Program-made: the position numbers and the translations under genes | Shown: positions 14,956-26,870 of the stretch, one piece after another | How positions within the stretch are numbered: the first letter of the stretch is position 1 | How the letters are laid out: each line of letters begins with the position of its first letter | Source: Formicarius rufipectus | Lineage: Eukaryota > Chordata > Aves > Passeriformes > Formicariidae | DNA: 64,000 nt | Direction: 5' to 3' | Assembly: GCA_013399695.1 (NCBI GenBank) | Contig: VXAU01000197.1 | Span: forward strand, 3,870,557-3,934,556 | The notes under the pieces: generated by a model | Databases searched by the model: none | Seen by the model: the letters and a program-made list of their open reading frames with translations, nothing else | Told to the model about the DNA's origin: nothing

Positions 14956-14970
14956 TTTTTTTTTTTTTTT
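14956..14970. repeat. T15 homopolymer
   Basis: An uninterrupted run of 15 T is followed by CCTGC. Like the run 350 bp earlier, it has no recognisable retroelement body beside it. Confidence 0.9.
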
Positions 14971-15654
14971 CCTGCTATCCTTTTGGGAAAACCCTAATTA
15001 TTTAAAAGTAAAAAGCTTTCAAAAATAGATGACATGGCTAATTAAAACAGTCACAAATGAAAAAAATAATATACATGCTGTAAGTTAACCAAAACAATTC
15101 ACCTGTCTGTAAGGACCACTACAGTAATCAGAGGTAGATTAACTATGGGGAGGAGCAGGGGGAAACACGAAATTTGTAGCAACATTTATTAACTAGGAGC
15201 CAAAACCCATTTGTTACAAATAGTGCATAGACTCAGCCTTTCTGTTATCCGATGATGGGCATTATTAGTGTACATGGTGGGTATGGTGCATAATTTCATA
15301 ATAGTATTCATAGAAAATTGCATTCTATTTTCCTATTAGGAGGGGGAAAAAGGCAGAAGACAGTAAGAATCCAAATAAATTTCTTCTCTTTGGACACCAA
15401 AATTCTGCTTAGTACTTTCAAGAAGCTGAATCATCTTGAAGCAGCCCTTCAAGCTGAAGTTTTAAAATTGTCTGTTAAATGGACAGAGTAGTATCCCACA
15501 CTAGTTTCATGTCAGCTTCAGGGCTGTTCTGTTCATCCCACTTTACAGTAGGATGTATTACTGGTTAGAAAACAATCATCATAATCACTGAGGCATCAGC
15601 AAAGTGTTTGAAAACCTCACCCTCGTTTTCTTCCTCTTTTGTGGAAGAACCTCT

Positions 15655-15725
15655 TTGGTTTTGTGGGTTTTTTTTTTGGGGATTGTTTTTGTTTGTTTGG
15701 TTGGGGTTTTTTTGGTTGTGTTTGC
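15655..15725. repeat. G/T-rich low-complexity tract
   Basis: The + strand is almost entirely G and T, with T runs separated by G doublets to quadruplets. It is degenerate low-complexity DNA with no clean period. Confidence 0.8.
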
Positions 15726-18179
15726 TTAAGCAGTAAACATGCAGGGCACAGTGGTTTTAGACATCTCAATTAACCTGCAGCTTGAATACAAAACATAATT
15801 CCTGCATCACCTGGGAGCCAGAGCCATGAGGTATCAACTTCAATACAATTTCAAGTCTGCTGCCACGTGAGCTGGAAGGTTTCTTCCCTCTGACTGTGAT
15901 CTCCTTAATAAAGGTTTTCTCTTGACTCAAGGGAAAATGTGACCAGCAGTGACAAGGGAAATCATAATGCTTTCACCACCCCAGGAGCACTCAGGAGTTC
16001 TACAAGCCGCCCCAGCTCCTGCTGCTCTCAGTGTGCAAAGCAGAGGGAGGCTGAAATCTTGCATCCAAAGGATCACTCTGGCCAAGCTCCAATTTATTAA
16101 TGTCTTTCCCACTGTACAGACACCCTCTTCTGTTCAGTACCTCTCTGCCCACTTCTTAGCCTCTGCTTTGGCTCTGGGGCTGGCCTGTTTCAAGCATGAG
16201 CCAAAGGCAATGGGAATAAAAGCAGAGCCAGGAGTTTTAGTACTGGATGCCCTAAAGTTCAAAACGCCTTCCCACCAAGTAGCAATGTTGACATCTCTGT
16301 GTTTCAAAGCTGAAGTTGTGTTCTTCACACCCTTTTGGCTATTAAGAATTGTTCAAAGATAAGAGACAAAATATCTTATGGGCAGTAGCATTGAATTCTA
16401 TCCATCCTGATGCAGTTTCAGAGCAAATCCCTCCATGTCATGTAAGCAGAGCATTAAAGGAAGCAGCACTCAAGATGATGCTGTAAAATGTGCTTTAATA
16501 CCACAATCATTTATTATGCTGAAGTTGTATCTTTCATAATAATAATAAATTTGAAAGCAAGTGTTTATGTAACATAAACCTAGCTTAGGGCAGACTTTAG
16601 AGTTTAGAAAGCTCCAAAAGCTGCTCAGAATCTCTCACAGGCACTTAAAAAACTTAAATTCTCAGTGTAGGATTTTTTTTTCAGGGAAATCTCTTAATTT
16701 TCCTCCCTTTTCCCAACCTGGTTGACAAGCCTTCCGTGATGTGGATGAGAGATGGACATTTCTATGCCTTGAAGCTTTGCTCTTTGACCTCTCTGAAAGC
16801 TTTAGGTTCCACCCAAAAATCCCAGCATACCCAGCAGCCTTCAGTCTGATACATCAGGTCTGAGGGAGTTTTGTTGGCTTGGCTTTAACAGGCTCTGTCT
16901 GTTGAAGGCTTCCCTAGCGCTGTGTGTGCTCAGCAGTGCCTGCATTGCAACCAGGTGGACATTCCCAGGGCCTCAGATGGTGGGAAATTTTAATAACACA
17001 TATTGCATTTTGGCCAGAAGGAAAAGAATTTATTTCAGCCCAAGGACCTGTCTTTCTCATTTTGGTTTCTCCTTTTTCATGCATGCTGGAGCCACTTCTG
17101 TTTCTTTGCTTCCTTAGCTTCAAACAGTGCCTTACTCACATCCAAAGCCATAATCTGTCACCCTTGACACTGAGGTGTCTTTACTGTTTTAATTTTGAGG
17201 GCAGATTATGGGAGAGAAGTGGGATATGCAGAGACACGAGGCATTAGGGAAGCTCAGATGCTGGTATGAAGTCGACAGTCTGAGACAGGATTCAAGCTCC
17301 TGTTGAATTTAAAGAGCTTCCCCTCTGAAGGTCTAGGGAAGGAGACCTGATTATTCCTTGCCATCACTGCAGGATGAGCCAAGTCCTCCACCCAGCTGTG
17401 CAGCATCCTGGTCAATGTGAAGTAGGTGTTGTCTTCTGAGCTGACCTGTATGTGATGTCTGTTAGTGCCGATGTTAGAGGACACAGCTGGAATTTTTAGC
17501 ATAGGAGATCTGTAGTGTGGTAGCAACTTTTTGTTTATTATAGTGACCCTCACATGTGTTCTTCCAAAGGTTTAAGAAATAACTGGAAGTAAAATTTATC
17601 CCAAAATACATTTTAATTGGAGAGTATGAAAAAATTCTATGCCCAGTCAGTCAATTTGTTGTATTCACAATACTCTGGTCCTTATTCTGGCCTAGAAACA
17701 CTGGTAGGAGTTTTTCCTGAAAATGTCCTCTGAGATCAGGGCTACAATCTACAGAACACTTTGGGTTAGAAATAAGCTGTATAAATTTAAAAATTCATGT
17801 GCTGCTTCCAACTCCCGCTTGCCTTCCTGGTGCTCCAGCAACATTCTTCTGATGTTGGAGAGAAGTGAAGACAGAGCAATTCCCCATGTCACATATGCGA
17901 GCCCTGATGGTGAGAGAACATGTCACCATAAAGTTCCATTGACACTTAGCAACCCCCCTGCCTCTCCCATATCAGGTCTGGTTCAGCTGACTGCCAATAG
18001 ATTATATTTTTTATAATGAGGCATGATCTATCCCAAGTATTTAGCATAATGGAAGAACAATAAGGCATTCTGGAGCTGTCAGCATAAGATTTGGATGCTT
18101 TACATTATGTAAGTAAACAGTGCCTCATTATACCCAGGAGTTTGTGTGAAATCAGGAGGCAGGAATTGTATTATTGTGT

Positions 18180-18214
18180 CTCCAATGGTTGGTAATTATT
18201 TTAAACCATTGGAG
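18180..18214. repeat. Perfect 11-bp inverted repeat with 13-nt spacer
   Basis: CTCCAATGGTT at 18180-18190 and its exact reverse complement AACCATTGGAG at 18204-18214 flank an A/T-rich spacer, GGTAATTATTTTA. It could form a short hairpin, or it could be paired CCAAT/CCATTGG protein-binding sites around a TAATTA core. Confidence 0.85.
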
Positions 18215-21200
18215 TGAATAGATTGTGATTCATTTGTACCTCCCTTTTGTCTTCTGTTGAAGAAGACTTGAGAAACAGACTTGCTTGTAAGCACTGCTGT
18301 GTGCCTGGCACTGATAAATGTATCAGACTCCAGCATGACTTTATCTAGGAAACAGATTTTGATAGCTTCCCAGGATTTAGGTCATTGGATAATTCAGTGC
18401 AAACTGCAAATCTTAATGCTATTGACAGAAGACAGAGCAGAAATAGGCAGCACTTCCAATAAATCCCAGACCTGTAAGTAGCTCTCTTTTCACAGGTTCA
18501 TGGTAAATGTCCTTGAAAACTATCCAGAAAAATGAACACCCTGGGTCTAGATTGACAGGCTGGCTTTTCAGATTCATTGCATCCCTGTTTGCCCCATAAG
18601 ACTTGTTGTAAAAGATCTGCTTTATAATGGAATGTGAATCTGTGCAGAATGCAAACTTTTTAGGATGTACAAACTTTCTAGCTTGCAAAATAAGCCAGCC
18701 ATGTCCATCTTCTTAATAATGACTTTTTGAGGCTTTCTTTTAGAGGCTGGTCATCTGCTTCATGCTAGGAATAAATCTGAAATTGTGTATGATTTCAAAG
18801 TTTATTTTTTTTAAAAATTCAGGACCAGTGTAGCCTGAAACACTCTATGACAATAGAGAAGTAACATATGTCACACCTAAAAGAGAGTGGAGACTGAGTG
18901 ACAGACAGTGGTTGTGCTCAGATTGATCCAGATCTGGATTCTGACACGCTTTAGTTGACACTCATTTAATTCAGCTGCATAACATAGAGGGGAAAAAAGT
19001 CTTTGTCACCCTCAGCACCTCCTCCACCAGCTGTAAAAATTCCCACCACAGACATTACGTGTTTTGTCACTGGAACACATCCCTTGGGCTTTAGTGTCAT
19101 TTTAATGAAAATCAAGAAAATGAATACCATCGTTTGACTTCTGCAGATGGGATTTAAGAGCTGTGGATTTGTGGAGCAAACGCTACTCATTATTCTCTTA
19201 CCTTAGCAGAAGACTATACACATGAAGAAAAATGCTCTTGGTGTGCATTATCACTGGGGAAGTTAGTTTCAGAATTGGGCATGTGTTTCTTCTGAAATGA
19301 GTAAGTTTTGAGGTTCATTGAGGAAATGAGCATCTTGTAGTGATCTTTGCTTTTGCTTTGGCCTGGGTAGGTAGCTCAGCAAACCACCTTTGGTCTAAAG
19401 CTGCTGTGTATCTACCTGCAGTCTCCAGCAACCAGAAATACATCTGTTCCTGCTTCAAGGCTCTATACACCACCCACATGTGCCCTGCTGATGAATATGG
19501 ATTCAATTGTTTTACATATTACTTCTCTGACTGCAATTTCTGGTCCTCCTCACAAAATGGTCCGTCTGTTTTGTTTGTGTTATCAATGGGAATGCTTTGA
19601 AAATTGCTCTGGTGCTGAGGAGAGCAGGAGGAAAACATTGCTTCACAGTGAGCGTTTTTGAATGAGTGTTTACACCCAGAGCAGCAAATTAATTTCCCCA
19701 AAGAACAGGTTGAGCTGATCAAACCCAAAAATGATCATTGATTTTGCACATATTTGAATACAAATAATTGAATTCCAAGAAGTCTGTTAAATGCAGCAGC
19801 TCATGGTCATTTCCATATTTCCTCAAGCACAACATAATTATTTTCTTGAACTCCATTTTCTGGATTTTGTTAAGCATGGAATGAGTTGTAGCATCCTTTT
19901 CTCTGGGATGCAGGCAGGTGCAGAGGCAGCTCAGTGACTGGGCAGAATCAGGGCACAGCTGGAGACCTGATGCTCCTGATCTTAGTTCACTGAGGTGCCA
20001 ACCAGTGGAGGTGGAACCAGCAGCACATCATCCCTGTGTTTGCATTTTTCTGCAAAGCTTTTGATTCTCAGTTGAACTCCTCAGAGAATCCTTATGGAAA
20101 AGAGTTGAAAGCTGGAAAATATCTAGAAATTCTGCCAGACTTTTCTGTGTTCTCAGAAATTCATTATCATTTTTGAGAACTGACAATCAACAGCATTCAC
20201 ATACTTAGTTTTTAATGTATTTTTTTTTTCAGATGTGCCTCATCACAGCAGTGAGTTGAATTGCAGTTACCCAATACTTTACAGACTGGAGAATTATGAT
20301 CCTTTTGCTAAGCCCAGGGAACTGAGAAACTCAGATTTCAGAACTGTTCTTCAGCCCTTTCAGGGCATATGGGACTGAAGTACCAGTCAGTGTCTAGGTC
20401 ACCTCTCCTTCCTTTGTTAGTCCTTTGGTTACACACTTGATAATTGCTGCCCTTTTCCTTAAACTTGTTCTGAACCTCATCTGTAAGAGAGGATGTGTCA
20501 TAAACAGCAAAATAGACTGGAAAATGCCAGTACATGACATAGATTACAAAAATCTGGATTTGTCCTCCCTAAAAATCAAAGTCATTTGATGTAATTCAGG
20601 CAAATAGGTCTAACAACTAGTATGGAAAGCCTTCCAAATTAGTTAGAGCTGAATCTAACAGATACAAAAGATTGTGCCAGTTGGGTGGTTTGCTCTGTAC
20701 AGCTGTTATTTAGCCAGCAGGTCAAACAGGAGAGTGTTCCATATTCTAAGAATAACCTTTATAAAAATGTTAGATACTGAAAAAAAAAACCCCATTAATT
20801 TGACTATAGGGAGCTTTGCCAGTTGTTTCCACAAAGCCATGCATGAACAGAAGATTTTTGTATCTTTTTGAGTTAAAACAGATATGTACACCTGCTAAAA
20901 ACCCTTGAAAAACAGCTTTGTGGGGACTCTGCAGGGACTGTTGATCTTCTGGCTGGACTTGGGTGGCAGCAGTGTCAGAGCAGCTGACTCGAGGGGGTGT
21001 CTGACCCACCTCTGTCCCTCGTGTGAGGCCACTCTCACCATGCTGTTGTAGGCAAACCAGTTGTCCCAGGGCAGATGATGCTTCAAGACTCAGTTCACAT
21101 CCTCATTACTGGACTGTTGGGACTGGGAGCACTGGGGGAATGTCCTGGAACCCCAAGAGAGGGGGAGAGCTTTGAGTTACCCTGCAAGGTGCTCTGTGAG

Positions 21201-21734
21201 TAACAGTGATGGGTGGCAGAGGGGCTACAGTCAGAGCCACTGGGGCAGGCACAAGATGCACAAAAGAGAGGAAACTTCAAGGGATCCCTGAGACATAAAA
21301 AGGACACAAGGTTTAAAAATGGACCATGTCACAATGTGATAGTTTGCAAAGCGATGCTGGAACTTTTCATTTTACGTACTGTGTTTCCACCCTTTATGCA
21401 AACAATGATTTCCAAGGAGTTTGTAAGGACTGTCACTATCCTCTCTCCACAGGCAAATGTGGATCTAATTGCAATCAAATTAAAGTAGAAAAATGGACAT
21501 TTTCAAAGCAAGCACTAAATTCTGATGTGACTAGTTCAAGTGTGACACCCAAATTCATATCTAGACTCTGAATTATAAGAAGCCTGATCACTGAAACTGC
21601 TCAGCAGGCAATCCCCAGGCAGCTTGCTTGCATTGAATTTTAATGGAGTAAAATCACTTAATTGGGCCTGTAAATATGAGTTTAGGTGAGTAAAGGCACA
21701 CAAGTTTGAAAATGTTGTGCTTTGGCTTTTTGAA

Positions 21735-21830
21735 CAGCATGGTCTAGTGGAAGGTGTCCCTGCCCATGGCAGGGGTTGGAATGAGATGATCTTTAGGGTC
21801 ACTTCCAACCCACACCATTATAGGATCCTA
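21735..21830 (+). mobile_element. CR1 LINE 3'-end fragment
   Basis: The sequence follows the last ~100 bp of avian CR1 elements: a GGTCTAGTGGAAGG segment, a CCCTGCCCATGGCAGGG segment, then a GATGATCTTTAGGGTC-type segment and a decayed terminal ATTATAGGATCCTA in place of the usual ATTCT octamers. Orientation is +. It is 5'-truncated, as most CR1 copies are, and too short to code. Confidence 0.9.
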
Positions 21831-24800
21831 AGATAGGGCTCTGTGTGAGTTGAGATGAGGTGGGAGAGCAGTGGAGGCAGAAAATGGGGTTACTTGGCAG
21901 AGAGCAGTGTTCAGGATACCAAAGACAATATTTGTGTAGATAATTATTTAGAATAAATAAGCCTCGTATGGAATCTGTTCACGCAGTTACAGAAAAACAG
22001 ATTTTAATTTCTGAGCGTAGAGTTTAATGTGAACAGAATCTCTAACCAGAGAGTTGACACTGTTAACAAAGGTAATATTAGATTTGAATGAGAAACTTTG
22101 TATGGTTAATTAAAAATCAAAGCCACAGTTATAACAGAAGTAATTATCCAGGAGTATTAAATCAGTTGCAAGTCCAAGCCCATAAAAGAATTAATCAGGA
22201 ATAATTTAATATTTGATATTGAGGGCTTATATTTTCCACTAATGCCAAAAATCCATTCCATTAAACAATACTATTCTTCGAGTCTGTCTACAAAATGAGT
22301 GCTTGAAAACAGGATAGTAGGGGAACAATTCAATTGGAAGAAATTTTCATTCTGCCTTTAAACTACAGTTACAGTAAACAGAGTACTGTTTCTATCCAGA
22401 GATCCCACTGGCTGATGCCAAAGGTTGTTCTTATCCATTTCTCCATGCAACCATGTCTGAGAGCAGAGGCCATAGGAATGATACAAGAGCAAGGTAAGCT
22501 GCCTTCAAGGTGTGTAGCTCAGCGTATTTGTGATCTAGGAGTGTGATCTAGTTCTTTTTTCCATTAATTTATTTAATTTCTCTTTAAATTGCAGTGGGGA
22601 TCAATCCATGCAAACGTTCCTGTACATTATGTGGGAAAACATAATGACTCAAACTTTGCTTTGAGCCCTGCCATCTGATATTTTTCCCTTTTCACTTGTG
22701 ACGGGAGACTCTAAATCTCTGGTCTTCGTTCCCTTTCACCAGACCACTGATCATCCAGTGGATCTCTCTTGTAGCCTCTCTCACTTGTCTTTCTTTTTTT
22801 CTTACATCACCTTTTTGCCCCTTTGGGGGGCCCTTCTTACTTGTCCTAGACGTGAACAGAGAATGACTAAAGGAGGTTAGAGAGGGAAAGCAAAAAGGAT
22901 GATTTGCTTTTTCTGAAGAGGGAGTTGAAATGCTGAGGACACGGTGGGAAATTCCTGAAGTATAAAGCAGAAAAAAATTTAAAAAAGGCACTGAATGATG
23001 GGCAGATTGTGGTTACCATCTAACCACTTATAAATTACCAACTCAGTCCAAACTGGATCTCACTGAAATCAGTGTAAAGCATCACAGTAACTCCGATTCT
23101 TGGAAACAGGCTTTTGTTGAGCGAAACTGTCCTTTTGCAAAGGTAGGTCAGGGCTTTGTGCAGCTCTTGACTGCAGGGCCCCTAGCTTGTAGTAAATTTT
23201 GAACAAACAGGAAAGCCTAACCAAATAAAGGCAAGAGTCAGATTATCTCAGCCCAACGTGCCTGGCAGCACCTTGAAGAAGAACCAAGCTTTTATTGCTG
23301 TCATCTAAAGATTTCCTTCTTCTTTTTTAACCCAATAAATAAGCTTGTCACACACCAGTACCAAGCCCACTGCAACCATTTATCAAGTGGGCTCCTGCTG
23401 AGCAGATGTCTGGAGGCAGTTTGTATGGCTGGTAACAGGGTGATAAATGGTCACACCAGGTTCAGCCTCTGGAGGCAGTTATTTATCAGATCAAGTGCTT
23501 TATAAACTATCTATAAAAGGCTCCATGCCTTCCCCTTCCTTCCGAACTGTAAACTTTCCTCTGAACAAGTTATCTGGAAAAAACTCTCATTCCTCAGAAT
23601 TAAAAAAAAAAAAAAAAAAAAAAGACCTTGTGGTCCTTTTAGTTGGATTTAGTTCATCTTGTGGACTGTCATATCTCACTACACAGGTGATCTCTTGGCC
23701 ATAAGGTCTACTCTCATTAAAATCGGTGAGAAGTTTGCTGGTGAAGTCATCAGGTAGAGGATGAGTCCCAGTCCTTTCAGCATGTCTAACCTTGGAAACA
23801 GCCTCCTGTGTAGTCATCCAACACTACAAATGACACCCTTTATTGTCAGGGTGAGTTGGGCAGCCTAGACCTGTTCAGGTTCACTACTTCACAATCATTA
23901 TAGAGCGCCTACTTCTTAACATAGTGCTTTGTTTATATGATCTTTCTTTTTAAATATTTAAAATCAGAAGAAACTGGAGGAAGAAACTCGTTAGTCTTGC
24001 ATTGACATCAAAAGAATTAGTGGATGCCGATCTCTCTATACATGAGATTAGGAAAATACTTCAGATGTTCTGGGTACAAAATATGTAATTTGATGTCAAG
24101 TCCAGTTTTCTTTCCTTGAGGACACTGGACTGATAGGAACATAAATTCTCTACCAATCATTCCAGAAGGATTAGACGTAAAACAACAGTCACAGAACATA
24201 CAGTGCAGTCTTAGAGGCATTGAATGTGCAGCATGCATGTTCCCCAGGATATTATTACAAGATTCTTCATGTCTTTTTTCTAATGGCTTCTTGGATTCCC
24301 TGCTTTCAACATGCCACAACCAGCTTGTCCAACCCCTCTTTTTCTCTGTTATTAATGTGTTTTTTTTCCCTATTGTAAAGCATTTCTGATCATTCTTCTG
24401 ACTGTCGAACTGCATCTTAAGTTTATTGCTTTTCTGTGGTGCTGGTAGGGATTTTATTTCCCAATTGGTATTACTTTTTAACTACTCGTGTAAATCTGCA
24501 TCAGTTCAGATTCATGCAGAAAAAAACAATTTGTCACAAATCTGTAAAGGCTAAATGATCAAAGCAGAGCTTGCGGGCTCGCTGCTTTCTTTCTCAGCTA
24601 CTTGTAGACCTAAAAATATTTTATCTTCATTCAGATGCTTCCACTGCCCTGTGCTTTATAGCCTTTAGAGCAGGGGAGTCAAATGTATGGGTCACTTTCT
24701 TGGCATGTATGCAAGATCAGCAAAGTTGCACCCATTTATATCTCAACTGGCAGTAGTTGTCACTGGCTAATCACACAGAAAAAGCAGTGCCACTGAAATC

Positions 24801-26344
24801 CAGGCACAAAAAATACCTTTATGGGCGTGAGATTTGTAACTGGTAAGACTTTTAAAAACAAAATTTTGGTTGCTGTGTTTTATGAAAAAAACCAAACAAA
24901 CACTAAAATAACAAAGTTTTCTTCCCAAGACCAAAGGCAAAGAGCTGAAGTTTTTGGCTCCACAAATGGCACTGCTGTAACCAAAGGTACACGAGGATAA
25001 ATGGCACTTGCCTACTTTTGTGCCTAGAAATGTGGTCTTAATGCCCTTCTCAACACATGGGACACAGCAAATGACTGAGTTTACCCACAGTGGCAGGAGG
25101 GCACTGCAGGCAGGGACCTGCATCCTCATCCAGTCGCTGTCATGGATTTTTTTCTAAGGACATACTGTGACCCAAATTCTCTCCTGGGCATCGTGGTGTC
25201 CTCACGAAGGTCATGGTCACATGTCTCAGAGCAGACTTTGGCCCCATTTGCCATATGGGAGCTGGAACATCATATTTTTTCCTGCATGTCCCTTTTGTTT
25301 ATTTTTGTGTTTCTGTTTAAAGCTCAAATGAGAAGCTAATTACGAGCCCAGCAGAGCCCTTGGCTGCAGGCTTCCCTGCTGCTCTGCCCTTAGTCTGCTC
25401 ATGAATGAATTGTTGGGTTTGAGGCAGGTTTCCAAGGGCCCCTGTGATGGTCCCAATTTAGCTCAGGCTGCTTTTTGCTTGACATTTCTAAATATGAACG
25501 TGCTATGAAAACTACCAGGCCAGTCTGGAAGGAAATTTTGGAATAGGCTACTTAGTCACTTCTCTGCACAGTGACCTGCAGATCAGGAGTTCTCTTTTTC
25601 CTATAAACCTCTTTCTTCTCTTTAGAAATGCGAAAAACTAGCTTGGTCCTTGCTCTCTGCCACACGAGTTTGCATTAATTGCTACATTTGGGCAGATTTT
25701 GTCCTTGCAAATCTGATTTTTTTCTCATTGTCACCACATCATTTTCTCTCTGTCTTTCCCACCACACTTGGTAAATCACCTATGTTGCTATCGGGACTTT
25801 CCATGTGCGGCAAAGGAAACGTGATGGCAGAGCTCCAGGGATTGCTGCTGGCTTTGCCAGTGGCTCTCTGTGGAGGCTTGGGCAGCTCTCCTAACCTCAC
25901 TGCTTCTCTGCTTTCCCCTCTGGACAACTGCAAGGGAGACAACAGAGCTTCTAAAATGATGTGAAAATCAAGTCAGAGTTGATACGTGTGTCAATAAATG
26001 GACTTGATCTTAGATGTCCTTTCTGACCTTTATGATTCTCTGTGCACCTTGATTTACCTGTTTTACTGCCGGGTCTTGCTTAAACTCACGGAGTTAAACC
26101 CAAGCTGGGAGATGTGGGAGGAGAAGAGCAAGCACATCTGTTGGTGATTTGCCACATGCTGTAATCACTATGGCAGAGCTGAATTTCAAAGAGGATTGTA
26201 AAGTAACTGGCTCTGCAGGTGCCCTGGGAGAAAGCCCTGTTGTGCTGGTGAAAGAGCTGCCTGGTAGACACAAAAAGCTTGGAAAATTGTAGGAGATGAC
26301 AGAGCAGCTAGGAAGGATGGGGCAGAAACATCAGGACTTCGAGG
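21831..26344 (+). other. Intronic DNA, third part: no exon recognised
   Basis: This holds an A/T-rich stretch (about 22060-22250) with many TAAT/ATTA words, a possible ancient-repeat fragment near 23040-23100, and an A22 tract at 23602. Reading frames up to 132 codons on either strand show no recognisable family. Nothing else is noteworthy. Confidence 0.55.
23602..23623. repeat. A22 homopolymer
   Basis: An uninterrupted run of 22 A is followed by GACCTTGTGGTC, itself a small inverted repeat. There is no AATAAA signal in the 50 bp before it and no obvious target-site duplication, so a poly(A) tail of a retrocopy is not demonstrated. Confidence 0.9.
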
Positions 26345-26870
26345 TGAAACTGAGGCCACACCTCGAGTGTGTGTTCAGTTCTGACCCCTCAGTTCAGGAA
26401 AGATATTGAGGTGCTGGAGTGGGTGCAGAGAAGAGCAATGAGGTTGGTGAAAGGACTTGAGCACACGTCCTATGGGGAGAGGTTGAGGGAGCTGGGGGTG
26501 TTCAGTCTGGAGAAGAGAAGGCTTAGAGGTGACCTCATCACTCTCGGCAACTCTCTGAAGGGAGGTTGTAGCCAGGTGGGGGTTGGTCTCTTCTCCCAGG
26601 CAGCAGCAATAGGACAAGGGGGCATGGGCTGGAGCTCTACCAGGGGAAATTTAGGTTGGATATTAGAAAGAAATTCTTCCCAGGGAGAGAGATCAGGCAT
26701 TGGAATGGCCTACCCAGAGAGGTGGTGGATTCACCATCCCTGGAGGTTTTCAAACTGAGATTGGACGTGGCACTCAGTGCCATCATCCAGTAAAGGGACT
26801 GGAGCTGGATCAAGGGTTGGACTCAATGATCTCGGAGGTCTTTTTTAGCCCAATCGATTCTGTGATTCTA
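26345..26870 (+). mobile_element. 5'-truncated CR1 LINE, 3' ORF2 end and 3' UTR
   Basis: About 525 bp matches the 3' part of an avian CR1. It begins in the C-terminal end of the reverse-transcriptase ORF: the frame from 26369 contains LEWVQRRAMRLVKGLEH, then RRLRGDLI at 26516-26539. It continues through the AGAAAGAAATTCTTCCC and GGTTGGACTCAATGATCT stretches of the 3' UTR and ends in CGATTCTGTGATTCTA at 26855-26870, the canonical CR1 terminal octamer repeat. A residual 129-codon frame remains open, but the endonuclease and reverse-transcriptase domains are missing, so this is a dead copy. The insertion is in the same orientation as the host gene. Confidence 0.95.

Larger units (their letters stand above)
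13346..21734 (+). other. Intronic DNA, second part: no exon recognised
   Basis: Short, unrecognised reading frames occur in all phases; none has a family signature or paired splice sites I could defend. Contents that can be named are two T runs near 14.6 and 14.96 kb, a G/T-rich low-complexity stretch at about 15655-15725, and a perfect 11-bp inverted repeat at 18180-18214. The remainder is unremarkable. Confidence 0.55.

Noticed and set aside
26369..26758. A 129-codon frame with protein-like character
   Set aside because: It is the C-terminal remnant and 3' UTR of a CR1 LINE, not a host gene.
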